Shown here piece by piece: positions 27,901 to 35,357 of a stretch of DNA of 64,000 nt. The translations under genes were made by a program, and so were the position numbers. Source of the DNA: CAZXCK01 sp964639225 (GTDB taxonomy: Bacteria > Chloroflexota > Anaerolineae > Aggregatilineales > Phototrophicaceae); assembly GCA_964639225.1 (NCBI GenBank), contig CAZXCK010000001.1, forward strand, positions 1-64,000, written 5' to 3'. How positions within the stretch are numbered: position 1 is the first letter of the stretch; each line of letters opens with the position of its first letter. The notes below the pieces were generated by a model that searched no databases, was not told where the DNA came from, and was given only the letters and a program-made list of their open reading frames with translations.

Positions 27901-28151
27901 TAATGGCTATGCAGATCGTATTCTGGCGACGAACCTTCAGATATTACCAACAGATCATTCATCACCGCAGCCAGCATTACTGGCCTATGCTTGTGCTTGC
28001 TGTTGGGGTTATGGCCAGCATGTTTAACCTACTGGTGCACGGTATGGTCGATCACAGTATCTATGTGACGGATCTGGCCGTCGTTTTTGCCCTGCTGCTT
28101 GGGCTGGCTGCAAATTTGCCCAAAGCTGCTGCTGCCGATGACAGTCGATAA
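24960..28151 (+). CDS. Glycosidase-like domain fused to O-antigen ligase-like membrane domain
   Basis: A 1063-residue protein with an unusual layout. After one N-terminal membrane helix comes a clan-A-type TIM-barrel domain (about residues 45-380: GVNADLTQYSPDELEIQL, FPWDEIEPSSGEFDW, and IWDEPN with the putative acid/base Glu172). Where such enzymes have a nucleophile Glu (TEFGW-like), this protein reads LWASAWGW, with Ala at about residue 293. A beta-sandwich follows (400-510), then about a dozen membrane helices with a Wzy/WaaL motif region (GSPNNVGLFLGRCLPF, HPITGLGLDQF, LSHPHNILLDQWVRLGI). Role: probably polymer transfer or polymerisation outside the membrane, with the barrel as a glycan-binding part. 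Adjacent polysaccharide genes support this. Confidence 0.8.
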   Translation: MDPIARRWLLFLFAVIALAGAVVAALATTQHRDEQLRGYVDATQTLNLPYRVPRLGVNADLTQYSPDELEIQLQLMREAGIYWVRQSFPWDEIEPSSGEFDWAAWDRLVEAVDRHDGLKLVAVLVNTPAWARIQPDAGSTAPPAEITDFANFASAFATRYGDSIHYYQIWDEPNIQLGWGQLQPDATRYAGLLQAAYETIHHADASATVIAAALAPTIETGPQNISELVFLDDLYRLGVSAFADAFAGKPYGFDLPPDDRIVSSDRLNFSRIIALREIMERHGDSHKALWASAWGWNSLPPDWQGQPSLWGDVTQESQIQFTTAALERTDREWPWLGGMILTHWQPAVDNDDPRWGFAVINHQGQPGSLWQALADHAQSVAPAATNGHYPPQNAFARYSGIWSFSGLGAEPGWVNDSRTQFNFVGTAVALIVRQDDSVSTFYVSVNDQPANALPREPAGNAFLLLRSADLRPDISVVPVARGLATNTVHTLQITTDKLIPDDPAQRWPLVGYAVSPGDLAAPYDRQIVIAWGTAFIAAMSAIATARSLTWQSYVRPLTRYWRALTGIGQIIISAVTSLALLAGLMLTYSDGVPALFRRDPINLLLSLATAGFIYWNNFGPIVIIVASLALFVMIYNRLELGVLLSVFFAPFFLFPVELYQFAFPMVEILILLTGAASLLRLLADWGQTRQAYVSHLADSPFRRVLSHLSVMDHLVIGWVALGLISLIWTQYRAVAITELRTLIIEPALLYGILRYAIRDQPAALRVVGALSIAGVAVAVVGLFMFLRGEQIIIAEAGAQRLASVYGSPNNVGLFLGRCLPFATAFMLITPDRRARILWAGAVLVMLLAIALSQSAGAIFLGVPAALALVLVLVWRRRAWIPLAGMAIILIFGLIFALQMPRFARALDFDQGTNFYRVRVWQSTINVIEDHPITGLGLDQFLYAFRGTYIMPDAWEEPNLSHPHNILLDQWVRLGIAGVGLLMAMQIVFWRRTFRYYQQIIHHRSQHYWPMLVLAVGVMASMFNLLVHGMVDHSIYVTDLAVVFALLLGLAANLPKAAAADDSR

Positions 28152-28263
28152 TTAGTGCAGGAATAAATATCCTGCCCGTCCAAATCTCGCATTGCATCAT
28201 CGGCACCTGATGGTAAACTTCGTGCCGGGCAATATGCCATCGTACAGATATGGAGGTGTAGCG

Positions 28264-29199
28264 TTGCGTCTACTCATTACCGGTGGTGCAGGCTTTCTGG
28301 GTTCGCATCTGTGCGAGCGTTTCCTGGCAGATGGTCATATGGTTATCGCCATGGACAATCTGATAACCGGCAGCATGAAAAACATCGATCACCTGTTCTC
28401 AAATCCAGACTTTTCTTTTGTTCAGCACGATGTCAGCACCTTCATCGATTTTCCCGGTGACCTGGACGCTGTTTTGCACTTCGCTTCACCTGCAAGCCCC
28501 ATCGACTACCTTCGCTTTCCCATACAGACACTGAAGGTTGGCGCGCTGGGCACCCATAACACGCTGGGCCTGGCGCTGGCTAAAGGTTCAAAATTCCTGC
28601 TGGCTTCCACATCAGAGATTTACGGTGATCCCCTGGTTCACCCACAGGACGAGACTTACGTCGGTAACGTAGATGCCATCGGCCCTCGCGGTGTCTACGA
28701 CGAAGCCAAGCGCTATGCGGAAGCCATGACGATGGCCTACCATCGCGCGCATGGTTTGCAGACTCGTATCGTGCGTATCTTCAACACCTATGGCCCGCGT
28801 ATGCGCCTGGACGATGGTCGTGTAGTCCCCAACTTTGTCGGGCAGGCGCTACGCGGCGAACCGCTGACTGTCTATGGCGATGGGCAGCAGACACGCAGCT
28901 TCCAGTTTGTTGACGACCTGGTAGAGGGTGTCGCTCGCCTGCTCGCTTCAGACTACATCGACCCGGTTAATATCGGCAATCCGCGCGAGATGACGATCCT
29001 GGAATTTGCTGAAATTGTCAACCGCATCACCCACAACCCTGCCGGTATTGTCATGAAGCAGGAGGAGCGAATCAAGGGTGATCCGCAGACACGCCGGCCA
29101 GATATAACCCGTGCGCGGACCGTACTCAACTGGGAACCCCGCGTCGATCTGGAAGACGGTCTAGGCAGAACGATTGAGTACTTTCGACACGTCGTTTAG
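28264..29199 (+). CDS. NAD-dependent epimerase/dehydratase, UDP-glucuronate decarboxylase-like
   Basis: A 311-residue extended short-chain dehydrogenase. The NAD-binding motif is GGAGFLGSHLCERF at the N-terminus; the catalytic Ser and YxxxK are in STSEIYGDP and YDEAKRYAE. RGVYDEAKR, RIFNTYGPRM and GDGQQTRSFQFVDDLV are strong marks of the UDP-xylose synthase (UXS) branch, which makes UDP-xylose from UDP-glucuronate, although other sugar-nucleotide epimerases share them. The TTG at 28264 is chosen as start because GGAGGTG at 28252-28258 is ideally placed and it gives the family N-terminus. It lies in the polysaccharide cluster and likely supplies a nucleotide sugar. Confidence 0.9.
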   Translation: MRLLITGGAGFLGSHLCERFLADGHMVIAMDNLITGSMKNIDHLFSNPDFSFVQHDVSTFIDFPGDLDAVLHFASPASPIDYLRFPIQTLKVGALGTHNTLGLALAKGSKFLLASTSEIYGDPLVHPQDETYVGNVDAIGPRGVYDEAKRYAEAMTMAYHRAHGLQTRIVRIFNTYGPRMRLDDGRVVPNFVGQALRGEPLTVYGDGQQTRSFQFVDDLVEGVARLLASDYIDPVNIGNPREMTILEFAEIVNRITHNPAGIVMKQEERIKGDPQTRRPDITRARTVLNWEPRVDLEDGLGRTIEYFRHVV

Positions 29200-29219
29200 A
29201 CCTTCAAGGGGCAGTTTGT

Positions 29220-30728
29220 TTGTTCGACACCAAGCGCGCATCGGTTGACTGGAACCGGCTATTAGTCGCCACCAGCATGGTTCTGGCGGTGTTCGTTGGT
29301 GGAATCAGCGCCAGCCTGCCACCTGTTCAAACGCTGATCGTGTTGAGCGTGGTCGCCTTTTTCACGCTTGCCGCCATAACACCAATGGCGGCTGTCGTGG
29401 CGTTGCTCGTCCTGGCCCCTTTGCGAACACTGATCGCTACAGAAGCAGCCTTATCCCTGCCTTTGGACATCGGGCAGATCGCATTCGCATTGCTGCTCGT
29501 CGCCTGGGTGGTGCGCAAGATCGCTCATAGAAAACCAGTGTTGCAACCTCAGTGGACCCCGCTGTATGTGCCGCTGCTGCTGTTTCTCACTGTAATAGGC
29601 TTAAACGCTTTCTTTGCCGCGTCGCTCACCGCCTGGATTACCGAAGCGCTTAAATGGGTGGTGATCCTGCTGGCTGTTATGTTGATGCTGGACATGTGCC
29701 GTTTCAATCGAGCCTGGGAATGGATCGTCTTCAGCCTGGTCATTGCTGGACTGGCTAACGCACTGATCGGCATCTACATCTTCTTTGGCGGCAGTGGAGC
29801 ACTTCACCTGATTGTTAATGAGCGTTTCTTCCGCGCCTTCGGCACATTTGGCCAGCCCAATCCATTTGGTGGTTTCCTGGGGCTTCTGGCTCCGGTGGCG
29901 GCCATGGCCGCTTATGGCTATGCCCTGCGCGTTTGGCGCTACTGGCAGCAGACACAGTCACTGGATCGATCCGCGAGTCTGATGGCCGCTTTCTATGCAG
30001 CATCCGGCGCAATAATCATACTGGGCGTATTGCTATCCTGGAGTCGTGGGGCGTGGCTGGGCCTGGCGACTGCGTTGATGGTTACGCTTGTCGCTGCGCC
30101 ACGCCGTCTATGGATAGGGCTGGCCTGGATGCTGCTTGCCGGCATGTTGATCGGCGTGCTGTGGTCAACGGGACGGGTACCGGCATCAATAGCTAACCGG
30201 GTGGAGAGCGCCACTCGTGAATTGTTTGTGATCCGCGATGTGCGAGGCGTGGATATTACGATCGAAAATTACGCTATCATCGAGCGACTGGCACACTGGC
30301 AGGCCGCTATCGATATGGCTCGCTCACATCCATTTACTGGTGTTGGACTGGGGAATTACGAAACCGCGTATGATACCTACCGTTTACTGAACTGGGAAAT
30401 GTCGTTGGGACATGCACACAACTACTACTTGAATGTTCTGGCCGAGGCTGGCATTATGGGAGTGGTGGCCTACCTTTTTGTCTTTGTGAACCTGATGTGG
30501 TTTACATGGTATACTACGCGAGTTCACCCGGATGAACTCAGCCGGACAGTTTCCGCCGGATTGTTGGGCACCTGGGTTTATCTGTTGGTTCATAGCCTGA
30601 CAGACAATCTGTATGTCAACAACGTTTTTGTGCATTTGGGTTTTATGATGGGTATCCTCGCCGTGTTGTACGCTGACGTGATAACACGCCACAAGAAGAC
30701 AATGGACGTTTATGGAAACGGTCGATAA
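29220..30728 (+). CDS. O-antigen ligase / polymerase family membrane protein
   Basis: A 502-residue multi-pass membrane protein with about ten to twelve hydrophobic helices and a large external loop. The Wzy_C-type marks are RAFGTFGQPNPFGGFLGLL, LSWSRGAWLGLA, HPFTGVGLGNYETAY and GHAHNYYLNVLAEAGIMG, the last carrying the conserved His of WaaL/Wzy proteins. It would join or polymerise undecaprenyl-linked glycans on the outer face. Start is TTG at 29220 with AAGGGG eight bases upstream. It overlaps the GtrA-like gene by 17 bases. It is a second enzyme of this type beside the glycosidase fusion upstream, so the two may act on different polymers. Confidence 0.88.
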   Translation: MFDTKRASVDWNRLLVATSMVLAVFVGGISASLPPVQTLIVLSVVAFFTLAAITPMAAVVALLVLAPLRTLIATEAALSLPLDIGQIAFALLLVAWVVRKIAHRKPVLQPQWTPLYVPLLLFLTVIGLNAFFAASLTAWITEALKWVVILLAVMLMLDMCRFNRAWEWIVFSLVIAGLANALIGIYIFFGGSGALHLIVNERFFRAFGTFGQPNPFGGFLGLLAPVAAMAAYGYALRVWRYWQQTQSLDRSASLMAAFYAASGAIIILGVLLSWSRGAWLGLATALMVTLVAAPRRLWIGLAWMLLAGMLIGVLWSTGRVPASIANRVESATRELFVIRDVRGVDITIENYAIIERLAHWQAAIDMARSHPFTGVGLGNYETAYDTYRLLNWEMSLGHAHNYYLNVLAEAGIMGVVAYLFVFVNLMWFTWYTTRVHPDELSRTVSAGLLGTWVYLLVHSLTDNLYVNNVFVHLGFMMGILAVLYADVITRHKKTMDVYGNGR

Positions 30729-31317
30729 TCCTCCCGAGGCTCCTGGTTGGGTCTTTCGCAATCCGCTGAACTCCCCTATTGTGTACCTGGCAAATCGGTT
30801 CGGTGGGCGCAAAGCAAAAGAGCTTGAGCGCTTCCTTAAATTTGCTGTTGTCGGTATCTCAGGGGCAATCCTGGACTTCAGCCTGTTGATCATTCTGCAG
30901 GCAACCATCCTGCCTCCTACTGATACCGCTGGTAATCCGTTAAATGCGAATGTGGCATTGGCGACAAGCATTGCTTTTGCTGCCGCGGTCATCAGTAACT
31001 TCATCTGGACTCGTGTCTGGGTTTATCCAGAGTCCAGATCGCGTTCTATTCGCCGCCAGCTCGTACAGTTTTCTATCATCAGCATCAGCGGTGGCATTGC
31101 GCGCACCATCTGGGTGAAAGAGACATTTTTCTGGATTGGTCATGCGTTGATGCCTGTCGCACTTCCATTTGTCCACATGTTCCGCCCGGAGTATGACCCA
31201 TCACCAATGGCTGAAGGCAAACTGGGCAGCATTGTGGCACAGTGCATCGCCATGATTGTGGTCATGCTGTGGAACTTCTTCGCCAATCGTTACTGGACCT
31301 ACAACGACATCGACTAA
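30712..31317 (+). CDS. GtrA-like membrane protein
   Basis: A 201-residue protein with four predicted membrane helices and the GtrA-family start of the first helix (LERFLKFAVVGISGAILDFSL), then FAAAVISNFIWTRVWVYP and the closing VVMLWNFFANRYWTY. Family members are thought to flip undecaprenyl-phosphate-linked glucose or similar sugars, often beside glycosyltransferases. Here it overlaps the O-antigen ligase-like gene and is followed one base after its stop by a GT4 gene, which fits. The loop between helices three and four is longer than usual, with Phe/Pro-rich content. Confidence 0.88.
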   Translation: METVDNPPEAPGWVFRNPLNSPIVYLANRFGGRKAKELERFLKFAVVGISGAILDFSLLIILQATILPPTDTAGNPLNANVALATSIAFAAAVISNFIWTRVWVYPESRSRSIRRQLVQFSIISISGGIARTIWVKETFFWIGHALMPVALPFVHMFRPEYDPSPMAEGKLGSIVAQCIAMIVVMLWNFFANRYWTYNDID

Positions 31318-31318
31318 G

Positions 31319-32455
31319 TTGCGAATAGCTATCGACTATACACCCGCCTATGAGCAAACCGCCGGTATTGGCCGTTACGTGCGCGAACTCGTTGCGCATC
31401 TGGCATACCAGGACGACCAGACGGCTTATCAGTTGTTCGTCGCGGGAGCAAATTCGGGCGATCTACCCGACTTACCCGGACGTAATTTCTCCTGGAAAAC
31501 AACGCCGGTAAGTCGTCGCTGGTTTATTCGACTATGGTATCGCCTGCATTTGCCTGTCCCTATACAATTGTTTACAGGCAAAATCGATCTGTATCACGCT
31601 ACCGATTTTATGCTTCCGCCTATCGCCGGCAGTATACCGACTCTCCTGACCGTGCATGATTTATCCTTTGTGCGTGTACCAGAGACGGCTATGCCACGCC
31701 TCAAACAGTTTCTGGATGAAGTCGTACCCCGTTCAGTCGAACGAGCAACCCATGTTCTGGCCGACTCAACCGCTACAAAAGACGATCTGATTGAACTCTA
31801 CGGCACACCTGCCGAAAAAATCACGGTACTGTTGAGTGGGGTAGAGGCCCGCTTCAGGCGGGTCGAATCGGATTTAGCGACCGTGCGCGAGAAATATAGC
31901 ATTCCACCTGGCGACTATATCCTGACTGTAGGGACCGTCCAGCCGCGAAAAAATTACGCTCGTCTAATTGAGGCGCTGGCACAGCTTCATGCACAGGGTC
32001 ATCAGGTTCATCTGGTCATCGCGGGTGGACCCGGATGGCTCTCTGACCCCATCTTCGACACCATCCAGGCAACTGAGATGCAAAGATTTGTGCATCTGAT
32101 CGGCTTCGCCGACGACGACGATTTGCCTGCATTGTATAGTGGCGCGGCCTGTGTGGCTTTTCCATCCCTCTACGAAGGTTTTGGCTTTCCTATACTTGAA
32201 GGAATGGCATGCGGAACGCCAGTCATTACCTCTAACCTTTCGTCCATGCCTGAAGCTGCCGGCGATGCGGCGCTCCTGGTTGACCCATATGATGTGGGCG
32301 CTATCGCTAATGCCCTTGTGCGGCTGCTGACTGACGAACATTTGCGCCAGCAACTGATCGAGCGGGGTTACCGGCGGGCCAGGCATCTAACCTGGGAACG
32401 TTCAGCCAGCCAGCTTAAGTCGATCTACCAGCAGATGCTGGCCAGCAAATGCTGA
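31319..32455 (+). CDS. Glycosyltransferase family 4 protein
   Basis: A 378-residue GT-B glycosyltransferase that transfers a sugar from a nucleotide donor to a growing glycan. N-terminal IAIDYTPAYEQTAGIGRYVREL, mid TVGTVQPRKNYARLIEAL near residue 200 and C-terminal PSLYEGFGFPILEGMACGTPVITSN (the E-x7-E donor-binding motif, shown in parts) are the family marks. The start is TTG at 31319, one base after the GtrA stop codon, suggesting translational coupling, although no clear ribosome site precedes it. It is last in the polysaccharide cluster. Acceptor and donor are not predictable from sequence. Confidence 0.88.
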   Translation: MRIAIDYTPAYEQTAGIGRYVRELVAHLAYQDDQTAYQLFVAGANSGDLPDLPGRNFSWKTTPVSRRWFIRLWYRLHLPVPIQLFTGKIDLYHATDFMLPPIAGSIPTLLTVHDLSFVRVPETAMPRLKQFLDEVVPRSVERATHVLADSTATKDDLIELYGTPAEKITVLLSGVEARFRRVESDLATVREKYSIPPGDYILTVGTVQPRKNYARLIEALAQLHAQGHQVHLVIAGGPGWLSDPIFDTIQATEMQRFVHLIGFADDDDLPALYSGAACVAFPSLYEGFGFPILEGMACGTPVITSNLSSMPEAAGDAALLVDPYDVGAIANALVRLLTDEHLRQQLIERGYRRARHLTWERSASQLKSIYQQMLASKC

Positions 32456-32480
32456 CCTGCTGCGTTTGGTCAAACAGCCG

Positions 32481-32508
32481 TTAACGCACCAAATTCCCAT
32501 GATATAAT
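32481..32508 (+). promoter_or_regulatory. Promoter for the thioesterase gene
   Basis: TTAACG at 32481-32486 and a consensus TATAAT at 32503-32508 are separated by 16 bases. Transcription would begin near 32515, which supports the ATG at 32546 over the GTG at 32510 as translation start. Confidence 0.6.
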
Positions 32509-32545
32509 CGTGTCCACTGAAACCGATCAAGCGAGGTTTGCATTC

Positions 32546-33028
32546 ATGGAAGGCAAACGAGTTTCCGAGTCCCGTGTGACGTTGAGCGCCGTTATGGGAC
32601 CGCAGCATACAAACGGTCTGGGCAATGTGCATGGCGGCGTCATCATGAAGATGGTCGATGAAGCCGCAGGATTCGCCGCTATGCGCCATGCTCGCCACCC
32701 CGCCGTGACGGTCGCCATCGACTCGATGACTTTTATGGAGCCAATTCGTGTGGGTATGCTGGTTACCTGTAATGCCGAACTTACCTATGCGGGGCGTACA
32801 TCAATGGAAGTTCGGGTTGAAGTGATTACTGAGAATCCGCTGGAAGGAATCCCGAAATTGACCAATACCGCTTATCTGGTATTCGTAGCGCTGGACGAGG
32901 CGGGAAATCCGACTGCTGTCCCGCCGCTGCTGCTGGAAACCGAGGAACAAAAACTCCGTGCCAGCCGCGCCAAGGAACGTCAGGCATATCGCAAACAGAA
33001 TTTATCAAACGAGCGAAAACAATCGTGA
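32546..33028 (+). CDS. Acyl-CoA thioesterase (hotdog fold)
   Basis: A 160-residue hotdog thioesterase of the YciA/acyl-CoA hydrolase type, which cleaves acyl-CoA to free acid. The substrate-site segment NVHGGVIMKMVDEAAGFAAMRHA near residues 30-52 is the family hallmark, with the catalytic Asp in DEAAG. FMEPIRVGMLVTCNAEL and a charged C-terminal helix follow. ATG 32546 has GAGG about ten bases upstream and is preceded by a promoter. Its stop overlaps the GTG start of the AAA+ ATPase gene (GTGA at 33025-33028), so the two are translationally coupled, with no obvious functional reason. Confidence 0.9.
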   Translation: MEGKRVSESRVTLSAVMGPQHTNGLGNVHGGVIMKMVDEAAGFAAMRHARHPAVTVAIDSMTFMEPIRVGMLVTCNAELTYAGRTSMEVRVEVITENPLEGIPKLTNTAYLVFVALDEAGNPTAVPPLLLETEEQKLRASRAKERQAYRKQNLSNERKQS

Positions 33029-34173
33029 GTGGACAACCACGCTCCGCACTGCTTCAGATTTTGCAGAATGCCGGCCCACAGCGGGTACTGGAAGCAAAAA
33101 TCCCCGATTTCGGCCTGGCAGACAACCTACCCTACCCTTTTCTGGCGATGGTGGGCCAGGTTGAGATGCGCACCGCGCTTCTGTTGGCTGTCATTAATCC
33201 AGCGGTCAACGGCGTGCTGCTTATCGGTCCACGTGGAACCGGCAAAACGACTGCTGTTCGCAGCCTGACCAGTATCCTGCCCGCCATTGAAGTTAGCGAT
33301 TGCGAAGAAGGCGTCCTGCCTTCAGACCTTGAAAACGACAGTGCGCGCTATCTATACCCCGACTGCTACGAAAAACATCAGGCAGGTGAGAGTATATCGC
33401 ATTTTGAAACGGTGCGGCTGGTCGAACTGCCGCTTAACGCTCGCCTGGAAGATGTTGTCGGAGGTATCAACGAACGCATAGCGGTTCAGCGTGGCGAAGT
33501 CCGCCTGGAGCGCGGGATACTGGCTCGCGCTGACAACAATCTGCTCTACATCGATGAAATCAACCTGCTCGATAATCAAATCGTCGACGCTATTCTGGAT
33601 GCAGCCGCCCAGGGCAGCTATACCGTTCGTCGTGGTGCAATGGCCGGCACCTATCGATCGCGCTTCGTCCTGATCGGGTCAATGAACCCCGAGGAAGGTT
33701 ATCTCCGCCCGCAAATCATGGACCGGATTGGCCTGCGTGTGAATGTACGTGGCCTGGCAGATGTTGCGGATCGGTTGGAGATTTATCGGCGGGTGCGCCA
33801 CTATCGCCGCAACCCACAGGCATTCATCAGAGAGTGGGAGCCACAGACCGCCCAGATGCACGACGAAATCATGCAGGCGCAAGAACTACTGAGAGAGACA
33901 GAACTTGACACCCGGGCTGTTGAAACCGCATTAACGCTCATTCAGGCGCTTGAAATTGACTCAGCACGTGCCGAATACACGCTTTTCGAAGCAGCGCGTG
34001 CCCACGCCGCAGCCGACGGACGCACACTTGCAACCGTTGACGACATCCGCATTGTGGCCCCTCTGGCATTACGCCAGCGACGCAGCGAATTCATGTCGAA
34101 GTATTTTGAAACTCAACGTCAGGAAGACGACGAAATACACCATGCCTTCGACCAACTCATGGAGCACAAATAG
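33025..34173 (+). CDS. Mg-chelatase ChlI/BchI-type AAA+ ATPase
   Basis: A 382-residue AAA+ protein. Walker A is GPRGTGKTTAVRSL near residues 70-83; the ChlI-type insert and Walker B are in NNLLYIDEINLLDNQIVDAILD; the arginine-finger region includes GSMNPEEGYLRPQIMDRIGLRV. These match the I subunit of magnesium or cobalt chelatase. No ChlD, ChlH or chlorophyll-synthesis gene is nearby, and the neighbours are a thioesterase and a small membrane protein, so a role in bacteriochlorophyll synthesis is not supported. A MoxR-like role with a vWA partner is equally possible, and the J-domain/vWA gene at 40698 is one candidate. Start GTG 33025. Confidence 0.85.
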   Translation: MSGQPRSALLQILQNAGPQRVLEAKIPDFGLADNLPYPFLAMVGQVEMRTALLLAVINPAVNGVLLIGPRGTGKTTAVRSLTSILPAIEVSDCEEGVLPSDLENDSARYLYPDCYEKHQAGESISHFETVRLVELPLNARLEDVVGGINERIAVQRGEVRLERGILARADNNLLYIDEINLLDNQIVDAILDAAAQGSYTVRRGAMAGTYRSRFVLIGSMNPEEGYLRPQIMDRIGLRVNVRGLADVADRLEIYRRVRHYRRNPQAFIREWEPQTAQMHDEIMQAQELLRETELDTRAVETALTLIQALEIDSARAEYTLFEAARAHAAADGRTLATVDDIRIVAPLALRQRRSEFMSKYFETQRQEDDEIHHAFDQLMEHK

Positions 34174-34178
34174 CCGCT

Positions 34179-34790
34179 ATGTTGCACGCCTCTGGTCGCC
34201 AGCGATTGCTGATCGCAGCTCTGAGTGTGTTGTGTCTGATTGCCTACATGCTGCCCTGGACCAACAGTCCCGGCGTCAGTCTAAGCATGGGAGCCTATGA
34301 CCTGGCGGAGTGGGCCAGCCTCACACCAGCCGCCCGCGCCGAGTCCCCACAACTACTGACCAGCCTGCTGCTGCGCCTGCCGCTGGCCTGCATTGCGGTC
34401 ATATTTGCCTTTAGCGTTGCTCATTCATTGCGGATAACAGCCGGACGTTGGCTGGGTGTGGCCTTTGTTGTGATGATTGTCCTGCTTCAACTGCCACCAT
34501 TTGCATTTGCAACAACAGGACGCCACGACCCGAATTACCAGCAACAGTTCCTGGTCGCGATGGTGACGTTGTTTGGCGGTTTGCTTGGGGTATCTGGATA
34601 CCTGCACAGATGGACAAAATGGGTTATCAGTGGCCTTGTCATCACTGGCACAGCTACAAGTCTGATCGGCTTCTTACGCGCCCATGAACTGATGAACGCT
34701 TATACGCCGGCAATCAGTGTTGGCATGGGAGCGCCATTGTTGATTGTGCTGCTTTTGATCTGCCTGGTACTGGTGCTATACACAAAATAA
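34179..34790 (+). CDS. Small multi-pass membrane protein of unknown function
   Basis: A 203-residue hydrophobic protein with about five membrane helices (first near residues 7-23; others around LACIAVIFAFSVAH, LGVAFVVMIVLLQL, FLVAMVTLFGGLLGVSGYL and PLLIVLLLICLVLVLY). I recognise no family. It starts five bases after the AAA+ ATPase gene stops, so it is probably cotranscribed, and a hairpin terminator follows its stop codon. It could anchor the ATPase at the membrane, but nothing in the sequence shows that. Confidence 0.7.
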   Translation: MLHASGRQRLLIAALSVLCLIAYMLPWTNSPGVSLSMGAYDLAEWASLTPAARAESPQLLTSLLLRLPLACIAVIFAFSVAHSLRITAGRWLGVAFVVMIVLLQLPPFAFATTGRHDPNYQQQFLVAMVTLFGGLLGVSGYLHRWTKWVISGLVITGTATSLIGFLRAHELMNAYTPAISVGMGAPLLIVLLLICLVLVLYTK

Positions 34791-34821
34791 CAGGGCTGTG
34801 AACTGGATGGTCACAACCCTG
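34791..34821. terminator. Bidirectional terminator
   Basis: CAGGG plus TGTGA at 34791-34801 pairs with TCACA plus CCCTG at 34811-34821 with one mismatch. On the minus strand it is followed by TTATTTTG, so it best serves the acyl carrier protein gene; on the plus strand it lies directly after the membrane protein gene. Confidence 0.7.
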
Positions 34822-34866
34822 CAATTTCAGGTATTTCAGTTGATCTCACCAGTTGGCGGAGTGTGG

Positions 34867-35106
34867 TCAGGCCGTCATGCGGGAATTGATATAATCCACC
34901 GCATCACCCACCGTCTCAATCTTCTGAGCGTCTTCGTCGGTAATCTCGCCACCAAACTCTTCTTCAAAGGCCATAATCAACTCAACCAGGTCAAGTGAAT
35001 CGGCCTCGAGATCGTTGCGGAAATGTGCTTCACGGACGACGCGTTCCTCATCTACCCCCAGCAGATCAGAAACGATGCCTTTCACCCGTTCTTCTACAGA
35101 AGTCAT
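34867..35106 (-). CDS. acpP: Acyl carrier protein
   Basis: A 79-residue acyl carrier protein. The phosphopantetheine attachment serine is in the LEADSLDLVELIM motif near residue 37, and the acidic helices and length match fatty-acid AcpP. The start at 35106 is chosen over one 36 bases upstream because a GGGAGGG ribosome site lies just before it and it gives the family N-terminus. It is a single-gene unit with a -10 element at 35145-35150 and a terminator at 34791-34821. No other fatty-acid synthesis genes are next to it; it could be the house-keeping carrier or a dedicated one. Confidence 0.93.
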   Translation of the reverse strand: MTSVEERVKGIVSDLLGVDEERVVREAHFRNDLEADSLDLVELIMAFEEEFGGEITDEDAQKIETVGDAVDYINSRMTA

Positions 35107-35144
35107 ATTGCCCTCCCGATATACGGAGCGATAATCTGCCACCC

Positions 35145-35150
35145 ATTATA
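35145..35150 (-). promoter_or_regulatory. -10 element for acpP
   Basis: The minus strand reads TATAAT here, 39 bases before the acpP start codon. A recognisable -35 is lacking at the usual distance, so an activator or an extended -10 may be involved. Confidence 0.45.
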
Positions 35151-35357
35151 CTGTGTTTCATGCCGCATACCAGTCTTTATGGTATTCCATGCAAGCCCGA
35201 TATGACATAATCAGTTGACGCATTGTAACACGATATTGACGACAAGGTATAGCGGAATCCTGACTCAACATCTAACAGGCTTATTGACAGACAATTCACC
35301 GACCGCTACGATACCCAACCAGAGTGACAGAAGTGAACGTGAGAAAAGAGAAAAGCC

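Noticed and set aside
33025..34173. Taken as evidence of phototrophy
   Set aside because: A lone ChlI-type ATPase without other chlorophyll genes is common in non-phototrophs; no reaction-centre or pigment gene occurs here.
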